This document shows positions 11,841-23,701 of a stretch of 64,000 nt of DNA, piece after piece (position 1 is the stretch's first letter; each line of letters starts with the position of its first letter). A model generated the notes under the pieces. It had not been told where the DNA came from. It searched no databases and worked only from the letters and a program-made list of their open reading frames with translations. The position numbers and the translations under genes were made by a program. This DNA is from Azadirachta indica. Its lineage: Eukaryota > Streptophyta > Magnoliopsida > Sapindales > Meliaceae. The DNA is taken from positions 20,283,368-20,347,367 of the forward strand of contig CM040453.1 of the NCBI GenBank assembly GCA_022749755.1. The letters run 5' to 3'.

Positions 11841-12442
11841 TCTAGAACAACATCGTGAAACTCTTCAAGAATTGCTTCATGATCTGCGATGGTTCATTGC
11901 CATCTTCATTTTCCTCAAACACAACTAGAACATAAACTTCATTACCCAAATTCAACTCCTTTTGACATTCCGATATGACAAGCAAATTTTTTCCCTCCTC
12001 TTTTACAAGTTTAGGAATATTTTTCATCTTTGACGGACCCAAAACTATCTTTGTTCCATCTTTGACAAAAGTATAAGTGTTTTTTTACCCATAATATAAT
12101 AACCTTTCTATCATATTGCCAAGGTCTTCCCAAAAGTAAATAACAAGCATCAATGGGCACAACATCACACCAAACTTCATCCATATGTTTTTCTCCAATT
12201 GAAAATGAAACAATACAGCGTTTGTTTACCTTTATCTCACTACCCTTTCGAAGCCAAGAAAGTTTATATGGTTGAGGATGTTGCTCAGTTTTGATGCGCA
12301 ACTTCTCCACCATTTCAGTAGACACCACATTCTCAAAGCTGCCACCATCTATGATGACGTTACAAACCTTGCCATTAAAAGTACATCTTGTGTGAAAAAT
12401 ATTCTTTCGCAACCAATCTTCTCTTTCAAATGCAACGCTCAA
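11841..12442 (-). pseudogene. Aspartic protease region of family E
   Basis: From 12442: NIFHTRCTFNGKVC, then VIIDGGSFENVVS with the catalytic Asp-Gly-Gly in place of Asp-Thr/Ser-Gly, then HPQPYKLSWL, VVPIDACYLLLGRPWQYDR. This is the retropepsin-like domain of a large group of plant gypsy elements; it processes the polyprotein. The frame changes near 12020, and the linker to RT (12042-11842) ends in a stop. Confidence 0.8.
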
Positions 12443-13608
12443 ACTTCATCGCATAACAAGAGATTTGCCATAATCAGCATACACAACATCATCTTCCTCA
12501 ACATCTTTTGGAACTTCAGAGTTAAATTGTGGACCTCCCTCAATTTCTTCATCAGCATCTTCTTCAACAAGTGTGATAATTTTGCGATTAGGACATTCGG
12601 AAGTAATATGCCCAAAACCTTGATATTTGAAGCATCATCAAGAATTTGTGTTTGGTTGCTGCTTAGAGCTAGTTCCCACATCATTCTAGGCAATAATCTT
12701 GGTTGTTGACTTCACGTTACAAGTATTTTTGGAAATAGAGGTGTTCCCACGATTGAAAGTGATGTCATGGGCTGAAAAACGAGTGCCACTGCCTTGTGCT
12801 TCTCTTTGTTGCTTCTCCACTTTTAGAGCCAGTCTACCCATATCATCGTAACTCCAATAAGGTTGCAATTGCACTATTTTTCTAATTTCTGGTCTCAATC
12901 CTCCTAAATAACGAATTATTGTTTATTCTTCCGGCTTAACAATATCACACTTCAACGTAACGTGATCAAATTCAGCATTATATTCTTCCACAGACAAATC
13001 TTTTTACTTGAAATTGTGAAATTTCAAGAAAATATCTTGCTGATAATTTTCTGGTAAGTATTTTCACTTGAGTTCCCTTTGCATCTTTTCCCTAAGTGAC
13101 AATTTTACCTCTTCCTTCACGTACTCTTTGTCTTTTGAGATTTCCCCACCATAAAGATGCATGTGTTCTTCAGCTTGCTAGCAACAAACTTCACCTTTAT
13201 ATACTCAAGAGCATCCTTAAACTCAAAGATTCGTTCAATGGTATGGAGCCAATCAATAAATTCTTTCGGCTACATTCTTCCTTTGAAATATGGAATATCA
13301 ACTTTCATATTAAAATCTTTTTCAAAATGAAAGTTTCGTAATTCTCTTGGGTGTGAGGGGGTGTTGCTGCCACTTGACAAGCGATTTGGGATATGGTGAA
13401 AAGGATTTAAGCCCTCTTCTTTTTCACTAAGAGCTTCATGAACAGGTTCTATATGTTGCTAAATTCTCTCTTGATTTTCAAATGCCTCCAACCATTGTTG
13501 AAGTTACTGGATTTGCCTTCTCATTTTTGCTATTAGAGCATTATGAGGATCAGCTTATGTGTTTGAAAGACCTTCCTCAAATTGTTTTTTACGACGATGA
13601 ATAGCCAT
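12443..13608 (-). pseudogene. gag of family E
   Basis: The likely start is the ATG at 13608-13606, 11 bases after the primer site, reading MAIHRRKKQFE. Frames then break repeatedly. A recognisable late segment at 12898-12686 reads LQPYWSYDDMGRLALKVEKQQREAQG, standard before the gag zinc knuckle. The knuckle near 12630-12590 is damaged: CFKYQGFGHITSEC has Tyr in place of the second Cys. It encodes the particle protein. It is dead by stops and frameshifts. Confidence 0.75.
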
Positions 13609-13618
13609 GGAACCTTGA

Positions 13619-13630
13619 GCTTTGATACCA
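13619..13630 (-). other. Primer-binding site, tRNA-iMet type (family E)
   Basis: The minus strand reads TGGTATCAAAGC, one mismatch from the tRNA-iMet complement TGGTATCAGAGC. It is separated from the 5' LTR end (TGATATCA, 13634) by three bases. Confidence 0.85.
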
Positions 13631-13633
13631 AAT

Positions 13634-14405
13634 TGATATCAAAAAATGGAAGTTTGTGGGAAAATTACGTTTGCTGAGGAAAAAATAGGTTACTAAGCTC
13701 TATTCCAAATATTAACAACAGTGGGATACAGAAACATCATTTTAAAATTGTTATTAAAGGTTGTAGAACTTTAAAGAAAACACTCACTACTCTATAAAAA
13801 ATTCTCCAATAGACACAAAATATTAAATACAAGAATTTTATTAAACTCAACTTCAAAACCACTTTATTTCAATACTACACACTTGATGCCTTTATATAGG
13901 TTCTTACAAGAAAAGAAATGTCAAAGGTTAAGACAACAACTCCTAAAAATTTCAATGGTTAGGTCAATAATTATTACTTAATTTTGACAAATGAATACAA
14001 ACATTTAAAATTCTCTGAAAATAAACTAAAATAGCTAATAGTTTGAATTACAACTCACCAAATTCTTCTATCATCTAAAAATTAAACAAAACACATTGCA
14101 TTTAAGTTAAAAATCTTTAAAATTTGTGCATCCAGATTTCACCTTTAAAATGAACATGTTGTGAAGAAGTTAGCATAACTTTTTTTAGAGAACTTCAAAT
14201 GCTAAACCATAAAATTTTATAGAAAGCTTACGTCTTCAACTTTCCAGTGGCACCAACCTTTTTCTGAAATATTATTTTAGTAAATACAGTTTAAATTTTG
14301 AAATTACCCCTCTAATAGTGTCTCATAACTTAGTAAATTAGAGTAATCTTCTTGAACTTATTGGCACTTAAGTTCTGCTTTTAATGTTCGAACACTCTTG
14401 TGTTA
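13634..14405 (-). mobile_element. Family E 5' LTR
   Basis: 772 bp. In sense orientation it begins TAACACAAGAGTGTTCG (TGACACGGGAGTGTC in the fragment at 25088-25128) and ends TGATATCA. A TATA-like CCTATATAAAGG lies near 13897 on the minus strand. Partial copies are at 9130-9340, 15309-15775 and 25088-25128. Confidence 0.8.
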
Positions 14406-14439
14406 GAAACAAAGTCGGTTTTCAAGTCTATTTTGCGTT
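14406..14439 (-). repeat. Array B remnant
   Basis: GAAACAAAGTCGG followed by a degraded TTTTGCGTTT matches the minus orientation of the unit. It continues the unit interrupted at 9129 by family E. It is then cut by a family F LTR. Confidence 0.8.
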
Positions 14440-15141
14440 TGATGATAATGAAGATCGAGACACTGGCCAAATGGTTCAAGCTAACATTACCAAATATTTT
14501 CAAGATCTTTTGCAAAGAATCAATAGTCCAATGATTAGGACAAAGATAAAGGGGATGAAAGAGGATTTACAAGATTCTCAGGCTATTGTACAAGTTTCCA
14601 AACCCTTACCAAAGATAATCACTTACCTTTATGTGCAAGAAGAATAATAGCTCTGCGCTACTAAATCCTAATGCCACATGGGAAAATTAGGGTTTTAAAG
14701 TTTTTTGTTTAGTTTTGATTATTTTCTTTACATAAAATTAGTTTTCTAGTTTGTTTAGGATTGTTATGTTTCCTACTTAGATTAAAATTTTAGTTTTCTC
14801 TTTTATTTAGGGTTTTTATTCCTATTTGCTTAATTTTGAACTGATGTTTTCATGCTTATATAAAGGATACTATTATGTAAACAAATAATCATCACATCAT
14901 TAATAATATTGAGATATTTTGAACAAGCATAGTTTTGCCTTTTTGTGTTCTTGGTAGAATACAATATCCTGACTTATCAAAGGAGTGATCAAACTTTATG
15001 GTATCTTTAAAATTGAAATTTTATGGATTTATTTTCTTAAGTTTTAATCTGATCATTTACAGCTTGTTTTATAGTTTTTGGGGTGCGCATAACAACTGAT
15101 TTAAGAGTTTTTAGAGCAGGTTGTCTAGTGGGTTCGCATCA
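14440..15141 (+). mobile_element. Family F LTR (solo), plus orientation
   Basis: TGATGATAATGAAGATCG at the start and GGGTTCGCATCA at the end give TG...CA limits and about 702 bp. It matches the LTRs at 49366 and 54485 in reverse. The first ~210 bases encode the tail seen at the end of family F pol (YFQDLLQRINSPMIRTKIKGMKE). A TATA-like CTTATATAAAGG lies near 14857. I see no clean target duplication and no primer site after it. Confidence 0.75.
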
Positions 15142-15308
15142 TTTAACATTAAACATCAAATAGACTTCATACTCGGTTCTACCATAAAAAATTGACCTGC
15201 TTATATAGATAATCCTGAGGAAATAAATGAGGTACAAAGGCAAGTAAAATCTAAAGTTAAACCGCATGGTGTGTATACCCTTCTACCTGTGCCTACCAAA
15301 CTTTGTGA
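15142..15308 (+). pseudogene. Short integrase scrap of a gypsy element
   Basis: At about 15236-15300 the plus strand reads RQVKSKVKPHGVYTLLPVPT, which matches the link between the zinc part and the catalytic core of integrase in families D and F. The rest of the stretch is not recognised. It is a rearrangement scrap. Confidence 0.55.
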
Positions 15309-15775
15309 TACGAATATTAACAACAAAGAGATGCAGAAGTACCACCCTAAAATTGTTATTAAAGATTGTAGAGTTTTAAAGAAAACACTCACCACTCTAT
15401 GGAAAATTCTCCAAGAGATACAGAGTATAAAATATAAGAATTTTATTAAACTCCACTTCAAAACTATTTGATTTTGAATTACAACTCACCAAATCTTTCT
15501 GCACATCTAGATTTTTCCTTGAAAATGCATATGTTGTGAAGAAGTTGTTATAATTTTCTTTAAAGAACTCTAAATGCTAAACCGTAAAATTTTATGGAAA
15601 GCTTACTTTTTTAACTTTTCAATAGTATCAAGCTCTTTTTGAAATATTATCTCAGTGAATACAGTTTAAATTTTGAAATTACTCCTCTGACAATGTCATC
15701 ACAACTTAGTAAATTAGGGTAATTATCTTGAACTTATTGGTACTTATGTTCTACTCTTGATTGAATACTCCCATG
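15309..15775 (-). mobile_element. Family E LTR fragment
   Basis: AATATTAACAACAAAGAG, then CACCACTCTATGGAAAATTC, then the terminal part ending CTCCCATGTCAA, matches 13705-14405 with one internal deletion of about 240 bp. It lacks the inner ~70 bp of the LTR. Confidence 0.75.
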
Positions 15776-16014
15776 TCAATCCCCCATGATTGAAAAAGAA
15801 AAACTCTCTTGAGCCTCCAATCTCTGATTCTCTGAAATGGATTAAGATTGTTGTTTCTTGCATTTTGGTTCTTCACAAACTCAAAACCAAAATTTTCACC
15901 ATGGCTTACAACGTGATATTTTTAACGTTGTTGCTTATACTTTATCACGTCCCTTTATATCTCATGCCAATAACATCTTCCTACCACTAGAACAAGCATC
16001 ATATTTCTCCCAAA
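15776..16014. other. Unassigned stretch
   Basis: A 66-codon plus-strand frame (15790-15990) has two hydrophobic stretches but no recognised family. The flanks are transposon scraps and there is no conserved context, so I do not call a gene. Confidence 0.35.
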
Positions 16015-16708
16015 ATATCCTTCTTTAAAGAGATAGCCATCTTGCTGCGAGAATTGTTTGCAAGGATGACTTTCACATTCTACTCATATCTTGTCGAAGT
16101 CTGGATCACTTGCATTTAATTCCTTCACGACTTTAAAGGCTATGACTTTCACTTGCATCAATGATAGCAAGGAATGTTTTCGACTAAGTACATCAGCTAC
16201 AATATTTTGAACTCCAGATTTGTGTTTGATGGTGAATTTGAAAGATTGACGAAACTCTACCCATTTGTCATGCCTTCGATTAATTCTTTGCTGTCTCCTT
16301 CTTGCATCACTTACTTTTTAATCAAAGAAAACAATGAGTTGTGTTTTTTACTTAAAGCAGCTCCAATTTTAACATTAGAATTTTCACATTCACCTTGAGA
16401 GATTATCTTAAAATCTGGAAGTGCAAGTATATAGGTTTCAATTACCTTCTTCTTTAGGTGTTTGAAACTCCATTTTGCTTTACTTGTCCACTTGAACGAG
16501 AAAGCTTTCAAGCATTCCATGATTGCAGCTATGGTGTTCAAATTTTTGATGAATCTCTGGTAATATGAGCATCACTCACTCCATTGAAGCTTTAAATGTC
16601 ATGAAGTTTAGGTGAAATTTCCACTGGAATAGCATCACAAAACTCTTCAAAAATTCTACCTTTATGTAGTCTTCTTATCTCCCTCATCAATAAGATTTTC
16701 ATAGATAT
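16015..16708 (-). pseudogene. Family E-type pol fragment (RNase H)
   Basis: The sequence parallels 10390-11050: the reverse complement encodes an FDKIW-like segment, a SRKHSLLS-like end of RNase H, then at 16541-16311 AFSFKWTSKAKWSFKHLKKKV and ILALPDF, that is, the RT-RNase H connection. Stops and internal deletions are plentiful. The right ~80 bases up to the family D LTR are not assigned. Confidence 0.65.
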
Positions 16709-17515
16709 TGATGCAACGAAGTTGCGCAACCATGTAAACAAGAAGAGAAACTCACACATAAGGCTGGAGACACCTGATTGCAGTATCTATATGATTCGTT
16801 CAACGTGCCGAGTAGACCGATTAAAAGAATTAGAGTCAAGACATTAGAAAGTGCCTTAAATGGAATAATTAAAAAGAAGTGTGATTCAAATACAATTCAA
16901 GATACAGTCTTGAAAAATTATACTTAGTGAACATCATCCAAACGATCGAAGTTTAAAAAAAATTAATATAAAAATGTTCAAAAATTATAATCCATTTGTG
17001 TAATTTTGAAGAATTTTAAAATAATGTAATCACTTACATCATACATATATGTCGTCATTGCCTACGTCATATATATATATGACGTCATTATTTATGTTTT
17101 CATGTTTGAAATTTATAGTGTTAAAAGTCATAAAGTTTGTATTTATTTTGTCAAATTATTAGGTAGGATTGTTGGCTTAACTTTTGACATTTTCTCTTTG
17201 TATTTGCCTATAAAAAGGCTTTCATTTTTTTAAATGAAACAAGTAATTTTGAGTGTTAAATTATTTCTTACAAGTTCTTGTTCTTGAACTCTTCAAGTTT
17301 AATTTCTTATGGCATTTAAAACAACCAAACGTATCATCTAAATTCTTAAGTATTCTTAAGAATTCTTGATGTGGCGTTTGAATAATCATAGTTTTGGTTC
17401 TTATCTAAATATATATTGGGTCAAGACTCAATAAATTTGCGTCTTGAGAAATTCTTGATTTTCGTTACTACATTCAGTGTTGGGTTTTGTCACATTGTTA
17501 GCAAGGTTCGTATCA
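16709..17515 (+). mobile_element. Family D1 5' LTR
   Basis: Begins TGATGCAACGAAGTTGCGC and ends GCAAGGTTCGTATCA. CCTATAAAAAGG near 17210 is the likely TATA box. The first ~230 bases resemble the pol tail coding sequence, as in the 3' LTR. Confidence 0.85.
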
Positions 17516-17517
17516 TT

Positions 17518-17530
17518 TGGTATCAGAGCT
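17518..17530 (+). other. Primer-binding site, tRNA-iMet type (D1)
   Basis: TGGTATCAGAGCT lies two bases after the LTR end. It is a perfect match to the common iMet primer complement. Confidence 0.9.
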
Positions 17531-18030
17531 TTGGTACTAAGACAAATTTAAGTTATTCTTTACATTTTTATTGTTCCTTTACTTCTTCAATTAGAATTTT
17601 TAAAAAAAAGATACCAAAAGAAAAATATTGGGGCTAAATTCCTCCTTGATTGGTTCAAATTCGAATTTTGTATTTTACTTCCTTCAATATATTTTGAATT
17701 TATATTTTTATTTCTAGTTACTATAAAAAAAAATAAAGTAAGAAAAAAAAGAAAAAATTGTTGTTATCCATTATATTCATAATTTCTTGTAGTATTGACC
17801 TAATATTTCTTACTGTTAATTTAATATTGTCATTGCTTGTATTAATTTTTTAAGAGTTGCTTATTGAATCTTGTGATTTGTTTTGATTGCTTCTCATCTT
17901 AAATTGCTACTTAAATTTTGATTAAGAGTGTGCGAGTGTGAGGATATTTGACTGCTCAAACACGAGAATGAGTGAAAACACGTGAAGGAGTGCTTGTGAG
18001 GTTTCTAACTTTGTTTTGCAAATTTTAAAT
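17531..18030 (+). other. D1 untranslated leader
   Basis: About 500 bp of AT-rich leader with no frame of note. It ends CTAACTTTGTTTTGCA just before gag, the position at which copies C2, C3 and D2 show a CTAAC...TTGCAG motif resembling a splice acceptor. Confidence 0.6.
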
Positions 18031-18840
18031 ATATCTCACAATCAAGAAAAAAATTCAACCTCGCGGGTACAACTACCAACTATCCTGAACCTACAATTAC
18101 AAGCATTATTAGGAGAGATGAGAAGAATGATAAAGGCTGAGTTCGAACCAACCCATGAAAGGATGGGTAGGTTAGAAGAAGAGACATCAAGAGGGCAATA
18201 TCAAAGCTCTTCCAATACACAACCACCTAAACAAGTGCAATCGAGGGTACAATGGATGAATCACCAATGAACCAGGGTAGGAATTTGCGTGGTTATAGGA
18301 ATAGAAAGTCTAGGTTGGGGGGACCTAAGTTGTTGGATGATGATTTAGGAAGCATTAAGGTGAAAATTTTACCGTTTGAAGAAAGAAACGATTTTGAAGC
18401 TTATTTAAATTAGGAGAAGAAAATAGAGATAGTTTTTGATTGTCACAACTACTCCGATATCAAAAAGGTAAAACTTGTAGCAATTGAATTTACTAATTAT
18501 GCTATCATTTGGTGGGATCAATTATTGAAAGATAGAAGAAGAAATCAAGAACGTCCGGTTGAGACGTGGGACGAGATGAAGACAATAATGAGAAGATATT
18601 TCATTCCAAGCTACTACCCTAAACAGGAGGAATTTTCATTAACAAACTCTAAGTCCGAAGCCTTTAAGGATGTCAAACAAGTTATGCCACAAAAATAAGG
18701 TAACATTGAATCTACCGCTTCTAGAAATCGTGACATTGAATGTTTTACATGTCAAGGCAGAGTCATATAATACCCAATGCCCAAATAAAAAGGTAATAGT
18801 GATCAATGCTTAAGGGGAGATTAGGTCAGAAAGAGAAGAA
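18031..18840 (+). pseudogene. gag of D1
   Basis: The ancestral start (ATG in copy D2 at 39999) is ATA here at 18031. Recognisable parts are LQALLGEMRRMIKAEFEP, MNQGRNLRGY, KVKILPFEERNDFEAY, WWDQLLKDRRRNQE and a damaged zinc knuckle near 18736-18785 (CFTCQGR, then the His and last Cys are out of frame). Much of the segment between the matrix-like part and the knuckle is deleted. Stops occur near 18269 and 18412. Confidence 0.75.
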
Positions 18841-19619
18841 GAAGGCGAAATCGAAGACATGCCACCTCTTGAGACAACTATGAAGAGCAATATGCTGCAT
18901 AAAGAGAATTATTAATGGCAAGACGAGATCTTAGCACACAGATTAAGGAACAAGAAAATGATCAGCATGAGAACTTATTTTATACTCGGTGTTTCGTCAA
19001 CAACAAAGTTTGCAGCGTTATAATTGATAGAGGAAGTTGCACCAACACGGCCAGCACCAAATTAGTAGAGAAATTATCGTTACCTACCATAAAACATCCA
19101 CAACCATATCGGCTTCAATGGCTAGACAATTGTAGAGAAATCAAGGTAACAAAACAAGTGTTGGTGGCATTTTCTATTGGCAAGTATGAGGATGAGATCT
19201 TTTGTGACGTGATTCCTATGCACGCATATTATATCTTATTGAGCAGACCGTGACAGTACGATTGACGAGTCACACATGACAGTTTCACTAATAAATACTC
19301 TTTTACCATAAAAAAGTAACCTATATCACTTATACCATTCACTCTAAAACAAGTTCTTGAAGACCAATTAAAGGTGCAAAAAGCGAGTGAAAAGAGAAAA
19401 GAAAATGAGAAAGGCAAAAATGTGAAAGAAATGAGAGGAAAAATAAGAAAGTTGCAACGTTGATGTGCGAGAGAGAGGAAAAATAAAATTTCATTGCAAA
19501 AAAAGGCAGGAGAGCTTTACTTTCACAACAGCCCCTTATATACTTATGTACAATGAAGCCTTTTTGTGTACTGACAATTTTGCCAGATCCTTACTGAGCA
19601 ATGTTATGTTTCTTTTATA
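18841..19619 (+). pseudogene. Protease and protease-RT linker of D1
   Basis: The open part at 18915-19253 reads ENLFYTRCFVNNKVC, then VIIDRGSCTNTAS. The active-site Gly is replaced by Arg (Asp-Arg-Gly), which would abolish a normal Asp-Gly-Gly or Asp-Ser-Gly site. HPQPYRLQWL and VIPMHAYYILLSRP follow, with Ser where Gly of LLGRPW is usual. The linker to 19619 is rich in Lys/Glu and frameshifted. Confidence 0.8.
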
Positions 19620-21020
19620 GGAATTTGAAGATGTCTTTCCTGAAAAGGTATACCCTGGTTTATCTCCAATTCGACGAATTGAACATCAAATTGATTTTAT
19701 GCCCGATGCAATAATTTCGGACTAACCAACTTATAAAAGTAATCTCAAGGAGACAAAGGAACTTCAACGACAAGTTAACGAGCTGATGGTGAAAGGATAT
19801 GTTAAAGAAAGCATGAGTTCTTGTGCGGTTCTGATGCTACTAGTGCCTAAAAAAGATGAGACATAGAGGATGTGTGTTGATTGCTGAGCTGTCAACAATA
19901 TTACGATAAAGTATCGACATCCCATTCCGCGATTAGATGATATATTAGATGAATTGCATGAATTTTATGTGTTTTCTAAAATTGATCTTAAGAGAGGATA
20001 ACATTAAATTAGAATGAAAGAAGGGGATGAGTGGAAAATTGCATTTAAAACAAAATATGGTTTGTATGAATGGTTAGTTATGCCTTTTGGGTTAACTAAT
20101 GCACCTAATACTTTCATGAGACTTATGAACCATGTTTTGCATGCTTTTATTGGCAAATTCGTAACAGTCTATTTTGATGATATCTTGATTTGTAGCAAAA
20201 ATTTGAACAATCATGTTAAAAATTTAAAACTTGTTTTAAAGGTTTTAAGGAAAGAAAAGCTATTTGCTAATTTTAAGAAACGTACATTTTGCACAGATAA
20301 GCTTGTGTTTCTTGATTTTATTATAAGTGCTAAAGGGATTGAGGTCGATGAGGAAAAGGTGAAGGCAATTCAAGAATGGCCAACGCCTACTTCGACGAAT
20401 CAAGTAAGAAGCTTTCATTGATTGGCTAGTTTTTAGAGCACTTTGTTCGAGATTTTAGTAGCATAACTGCACCCTTAACCAAAGTCATCAAGAAGAATGT
20501 TTTGTTCAAGTGGGGAAAAGAGCAGGAAAAGGCATTAAAACTCATCAAAGAAAAATTGACTAATACACCTTTACTTGTTTTACCTGACTTTTCTAAAACA
20601 TTTGAGATTGAGTGTGATGCTTCAAGTACAAGAATTAAAGATGAACTAATGCAAGAAGGAAGACCGATTGCGTACTTTAGTGAGAAACTAAATAGAATGA
20701 CTTTAAACTATCCTACTTACGAGAAAGAATTGTATGCATTGGTTCGAACTTTATAAACTTGGCAGTATCACCTTTGGCCCAAAGAGTTTGTGATTCATAC
20801 GGATCATGAATCCTTGAAACATTTAAAGGCGCAGGACAAACTAAGCAGACGTCATGCCAAACGGGTGGAGTTCATTGAAACATTTCCTTATATGATTAAA
20901 AACAAACAAGGCAAAGAAAATATAGTTGCTGATGCACTATCATGCAGATACGCTTTACTTTCAACTCTTGATGTTAAATTGCTTGAATTTAAGTACATTA
21001 AGGAGTTGTATGTAACGGAT
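19620..21020 (+). pseudogene. Reverse transcriptase and RNase H of D1
   Basis: EFEDVFPEK starts the region. The palm reads [20 protein letters not shown] and the active site YFDD is at 20170-20181. RNase H follows at 20502-20756 ([29 protein letters not shown]) and 20790-21000 ([34 protein letters not shown]). Stops at about 19724, 19864, 19885, 20000, 20420, 20454 and 20754 break it into pieces. Confidence 0.85.
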
Positions 21021-22530
21021 TCTAATTTTTGTGACTTGTTTAAGAAGCCCACTAAGGGAGCACGTGGAAAGATTTATTTGCATGATGGTTTCCTATTTTG
21101 AGAAAATAAATTGTGTTTTACATTTATCCTTACGTGAGTTACTTGTTCAAGAAGCGCATGGTGGTGGTTTGATGGGTCACTTTGGTGTAGTTAAAACTTT
21201 ACACATATTGCGTGAACATTTTTTTTGGCTGCACATGAAACGTGACGTAGAAAGGGTTTCTGCGAGATGCATTACTTGTAAGCAAGTTAAGTCTAGGCAA
21301 CAACTACATGGATTATATACACTACTTTTTATTCCTAATGCATCTTGGGTCGATATTTTTATGGATTTTGTTTTGGGATTACCTAGGATAACAAGGGGGA
21401 GAGACTCAATTTTTGTGGCTATCGATAGGTTTTCTAAGATGACACACTTTATTGTATGTCATAAAATTGATGATGCATCACATATAGCTGATTTGTTTTT
21501 CAAGGAGGTTGTTAGGTTCATGGAATGCCTAAGACTATTGTCTCAAATCGAGACGAAAAGTTCTTAAGTTACTTTTGGAAGACATTGTGGGAAAAGTTAG
21601 GAACTAAATTATTATTTTCTACTACTTGTTACCCACAAACAGATGGTCAAATCGAAGTAGTAAATAAAACATTGTCTACTTTGTTGTGGACTATTATACA
21701 AAAGAATCTGAAAACTTGGGAAGATTGCTTGTCGCATATTGAATTTACTTATAATCGTTGTGTTCATTCTGCCACTAAGTTTTCACCTTTTGAAATTGTC
21801 TATGGTTTTTAATTCACTAACTCCTTTGGATTTAACTCCTTCATCTACGAATGAGTGCGTTAATTTAGATGGTAAGAAGAAAGCTGATTTCATTAAGCAG
21901 ATTCATGAGAAAGCAAGACAACACATAGAACAACAAATAAAACAATATGCCAAGCAAGCCAATAAGGGACGCAAGAAGGTTGTCTTTAAACTAGGAGATT
22001 TGGTTTGGTTACATATGAGGAAGGAGCATTTTCTTGAGCAAAGACATTCTAAACTTCTACCAAGGGGAGACAGCCCATTTCGAGTAGTAGAAACGTATCA
22101 ATGACAATGCCTACAAACTTGAACTACAAGGCGAGTATGGGGTTAGTACAAGTTTTAATGTTTCTGACTTATCTCCTTTTAATATAAGTAGCAATTTGAG
22201 GACAAATCCTTTTCAAGAGAGGGAGAATGATTCAAACGAAGTTGCGCAACAATGTAAACAAGAGGAGAAACTCACACATAAGGCTGAAGATACTTAATTG
22301 CAGCATTTATATAATTCGCTAAATGTGTCGACTGGACCGATTGCAAGAGATAGAGCCAAGACATTAGAAAGTGCATTAAAGAGATTAATTAAAAAGATGT
22401 GTGATTTAAATATAATTCAAGATACACCTCTTGAAGAATTAGGCTTAATGAACATCATTCAAGCGATCATAGTTCAAGAGACTAATATGAAATATTTGAA
22501 AATTATAGTCCATTTGTGTAATTTTTAAGA
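21021..22530 (+). pseudogene. Integrase and LTR-encoded C-terminal tail of D1
   Basis: The zinc part ([27 protein letters not shown]), catalytic core ([18 protein letters not shown], a frameshift near 21525, [25 protein letters not shown]) and C-terminal part ([27 protein letters not shown]) are present. The frame then passes into the 3' LTR, which encodes EVAQQCKQEEKLTHKAE, a stop, and LQHLYNSLNVSTGPIARDRAK with ALKRLIKKM after it. The shared C-terminal tail is thus encoded by the LTR. Confidence 0.85.
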
Positions 22531-23004
22531 ATCTTAAAATAACGTAATCACTTACATCATATATATACGACGTCAGTGCTTACATTTTTATGTTTGAAAT
22601 TTTTAGTTTTAAAAGTCACAAAATTTGTATTGATTTTGTTAAATTGTTAGGTAGGATTGTTGACCTAAACTTTGACATCTTTCCTTTGTATTTGCCTATA
22701 AAAAGGCTTTTATTTTTTAAATGAGACAAGCAATTTTGAGTGTTAAGTTATTTCTTACATGTTCTTATTCTTAAACTCTTCAAGTTTAATTTCTTGTGAC
22801 GTTTAAAACGACCAAACTTATCGTCTAAACTTTTAAGTGTTTTCTTAAGGCTTCTTGGTGTGGCGTTTGAGCAATCATAGTTTTAATTCTTCTTGAGGTA
22901 GGTATCGAATCAAGACTCAATAAACTTGCGTCTTAGGAAAATTTTGGGTTTCATTATTATATTCGATGTTGGGTTTCGTCACATTATTGGCGAGGTTCGT
23001 ATCA
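22228..23004 (+). mobile_element. Family D1 3' LTR
   Basis: Begins TGATTCAAACGAAG and ends GGCGAGGTTCGTATCA. It is about 777 bp and collinear with 16709-17515, with scattered differences and small deletions, so the insertion is old. Confidence 0.85.
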
Positions 23005-23701
23005 GTTACAATGCATTTCATTTCAAAAATGGAGGAGTAAAAAATGTACGATTTTCAAGAATGAAATTTGTAAATGAAAAATTAACACAAAAAACATCTT
23101 CGTTTCAAGATGGGACGCACTCTTGTTGCTCATCGTGGCATGACAATCGTTATGATGCATTTTGCATAAGAAACGAAGGAGTCAAGTATATACGATTTTC
23201 GGGGACGAAATTGTTAAACGTGAAATGGACGCAAAAGAAGACTTCATTTCGAGATGGGACACACGACTTGTTACTCACCGTGGCGTGACAATTGTTATAG
23301 TGTAGTTCATTATGAAAATGAGGGAGTAAGAAATGTACGATTTCCGGGGATGAAATTGCCAAATGCAGAACGGTTGCAAAAAATGACTTCATTTTGAAAT
23401 AGGATGCACATCTTGTTACTCGCCGTGGGGTGATGATCATTATAATGTTTTTCATTTCAAAGACGTAGAAGTTAAAAATGTACGATTTTCGGGGACAAGA
23501 TTGCCAAATGCAAAACTGGCATAGAAAATGACTTCGTTTTGAGATAGGATGCACGTCTTATTACTCACCATGGCGTGATGATCATTATGGTGCATTTCAT
23601 TTTGAATACGGAGTAGTCAGAGATTTAAGATTTTCGAGAATGAAATTGTCAAATGCAAAATGGAAGCAAAAAATACGACTTGATTTCGAGATGGGATGCT
23701 G
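23005..23701 (+). repeat. Array B, block 2a (plus orientation)
   Basis: Nearly five units, starting GTTACAATGCATTTCATTTC right after the D1 3' LTR and ending GATGGGATGCT inside a unit. Landmarks CTTGTTGCTCATCG, CTTGTTACTCACC and CTTATTACTCACC recur at roughly 145-bp steps. Confidence 0.85.

Larger units (their letters stand above)
9130..14405 (-). mobile_element. Family E Ty3/gypsy retrotransposon, degenerate
   Basis: A whole element on the minus strand: 5' LTR at the right, iMet-type primer site, gag, protease, RT, RNase H, integrase, and a truncated 3' LTR at the left. The 5-bp target duplication GAAAC is perfect (9125-9129 and 14406-14410), and the flanking halves make up one array B unit, so the element inserted into the array. 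All genes carry stops or frameshifts. gag starts only 11 bases after the primer site, unlike the long leaders of families C, D, F and G. No chromodomain or LTR-encoded tail is visible. Confidence 0.85.
16709..23004 (+). mobile_element. Family D Ty3/gypsy retrotransposon, copy D1 (degenerate, full layout)
   Basis: LTR, iMet primer site, leader, gag, protease, RT, RNase H, integrase and second LTR are all present in order on the plus strand. LTRs are 807 and 777 bp with TGAT...GTTCGTATCA ends. Domain wording ([34 protein letters not shown]) is that of chromovirus-like plant elements, perhaps CRM/Reina-type; there is no chromodomain. The flanks differ (GATAT left, GTTAC right), so either the target duplication has decayed or an end was rearranged. 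All genes are broken. Confidence 0.85.

Noticed and set aside
15790..15990. 66-codon frame with two hydrophobic stretches, possibly a small membrane protein
   Set aside because: No recognised family, no conserved start context and it lies between transposon scraps.
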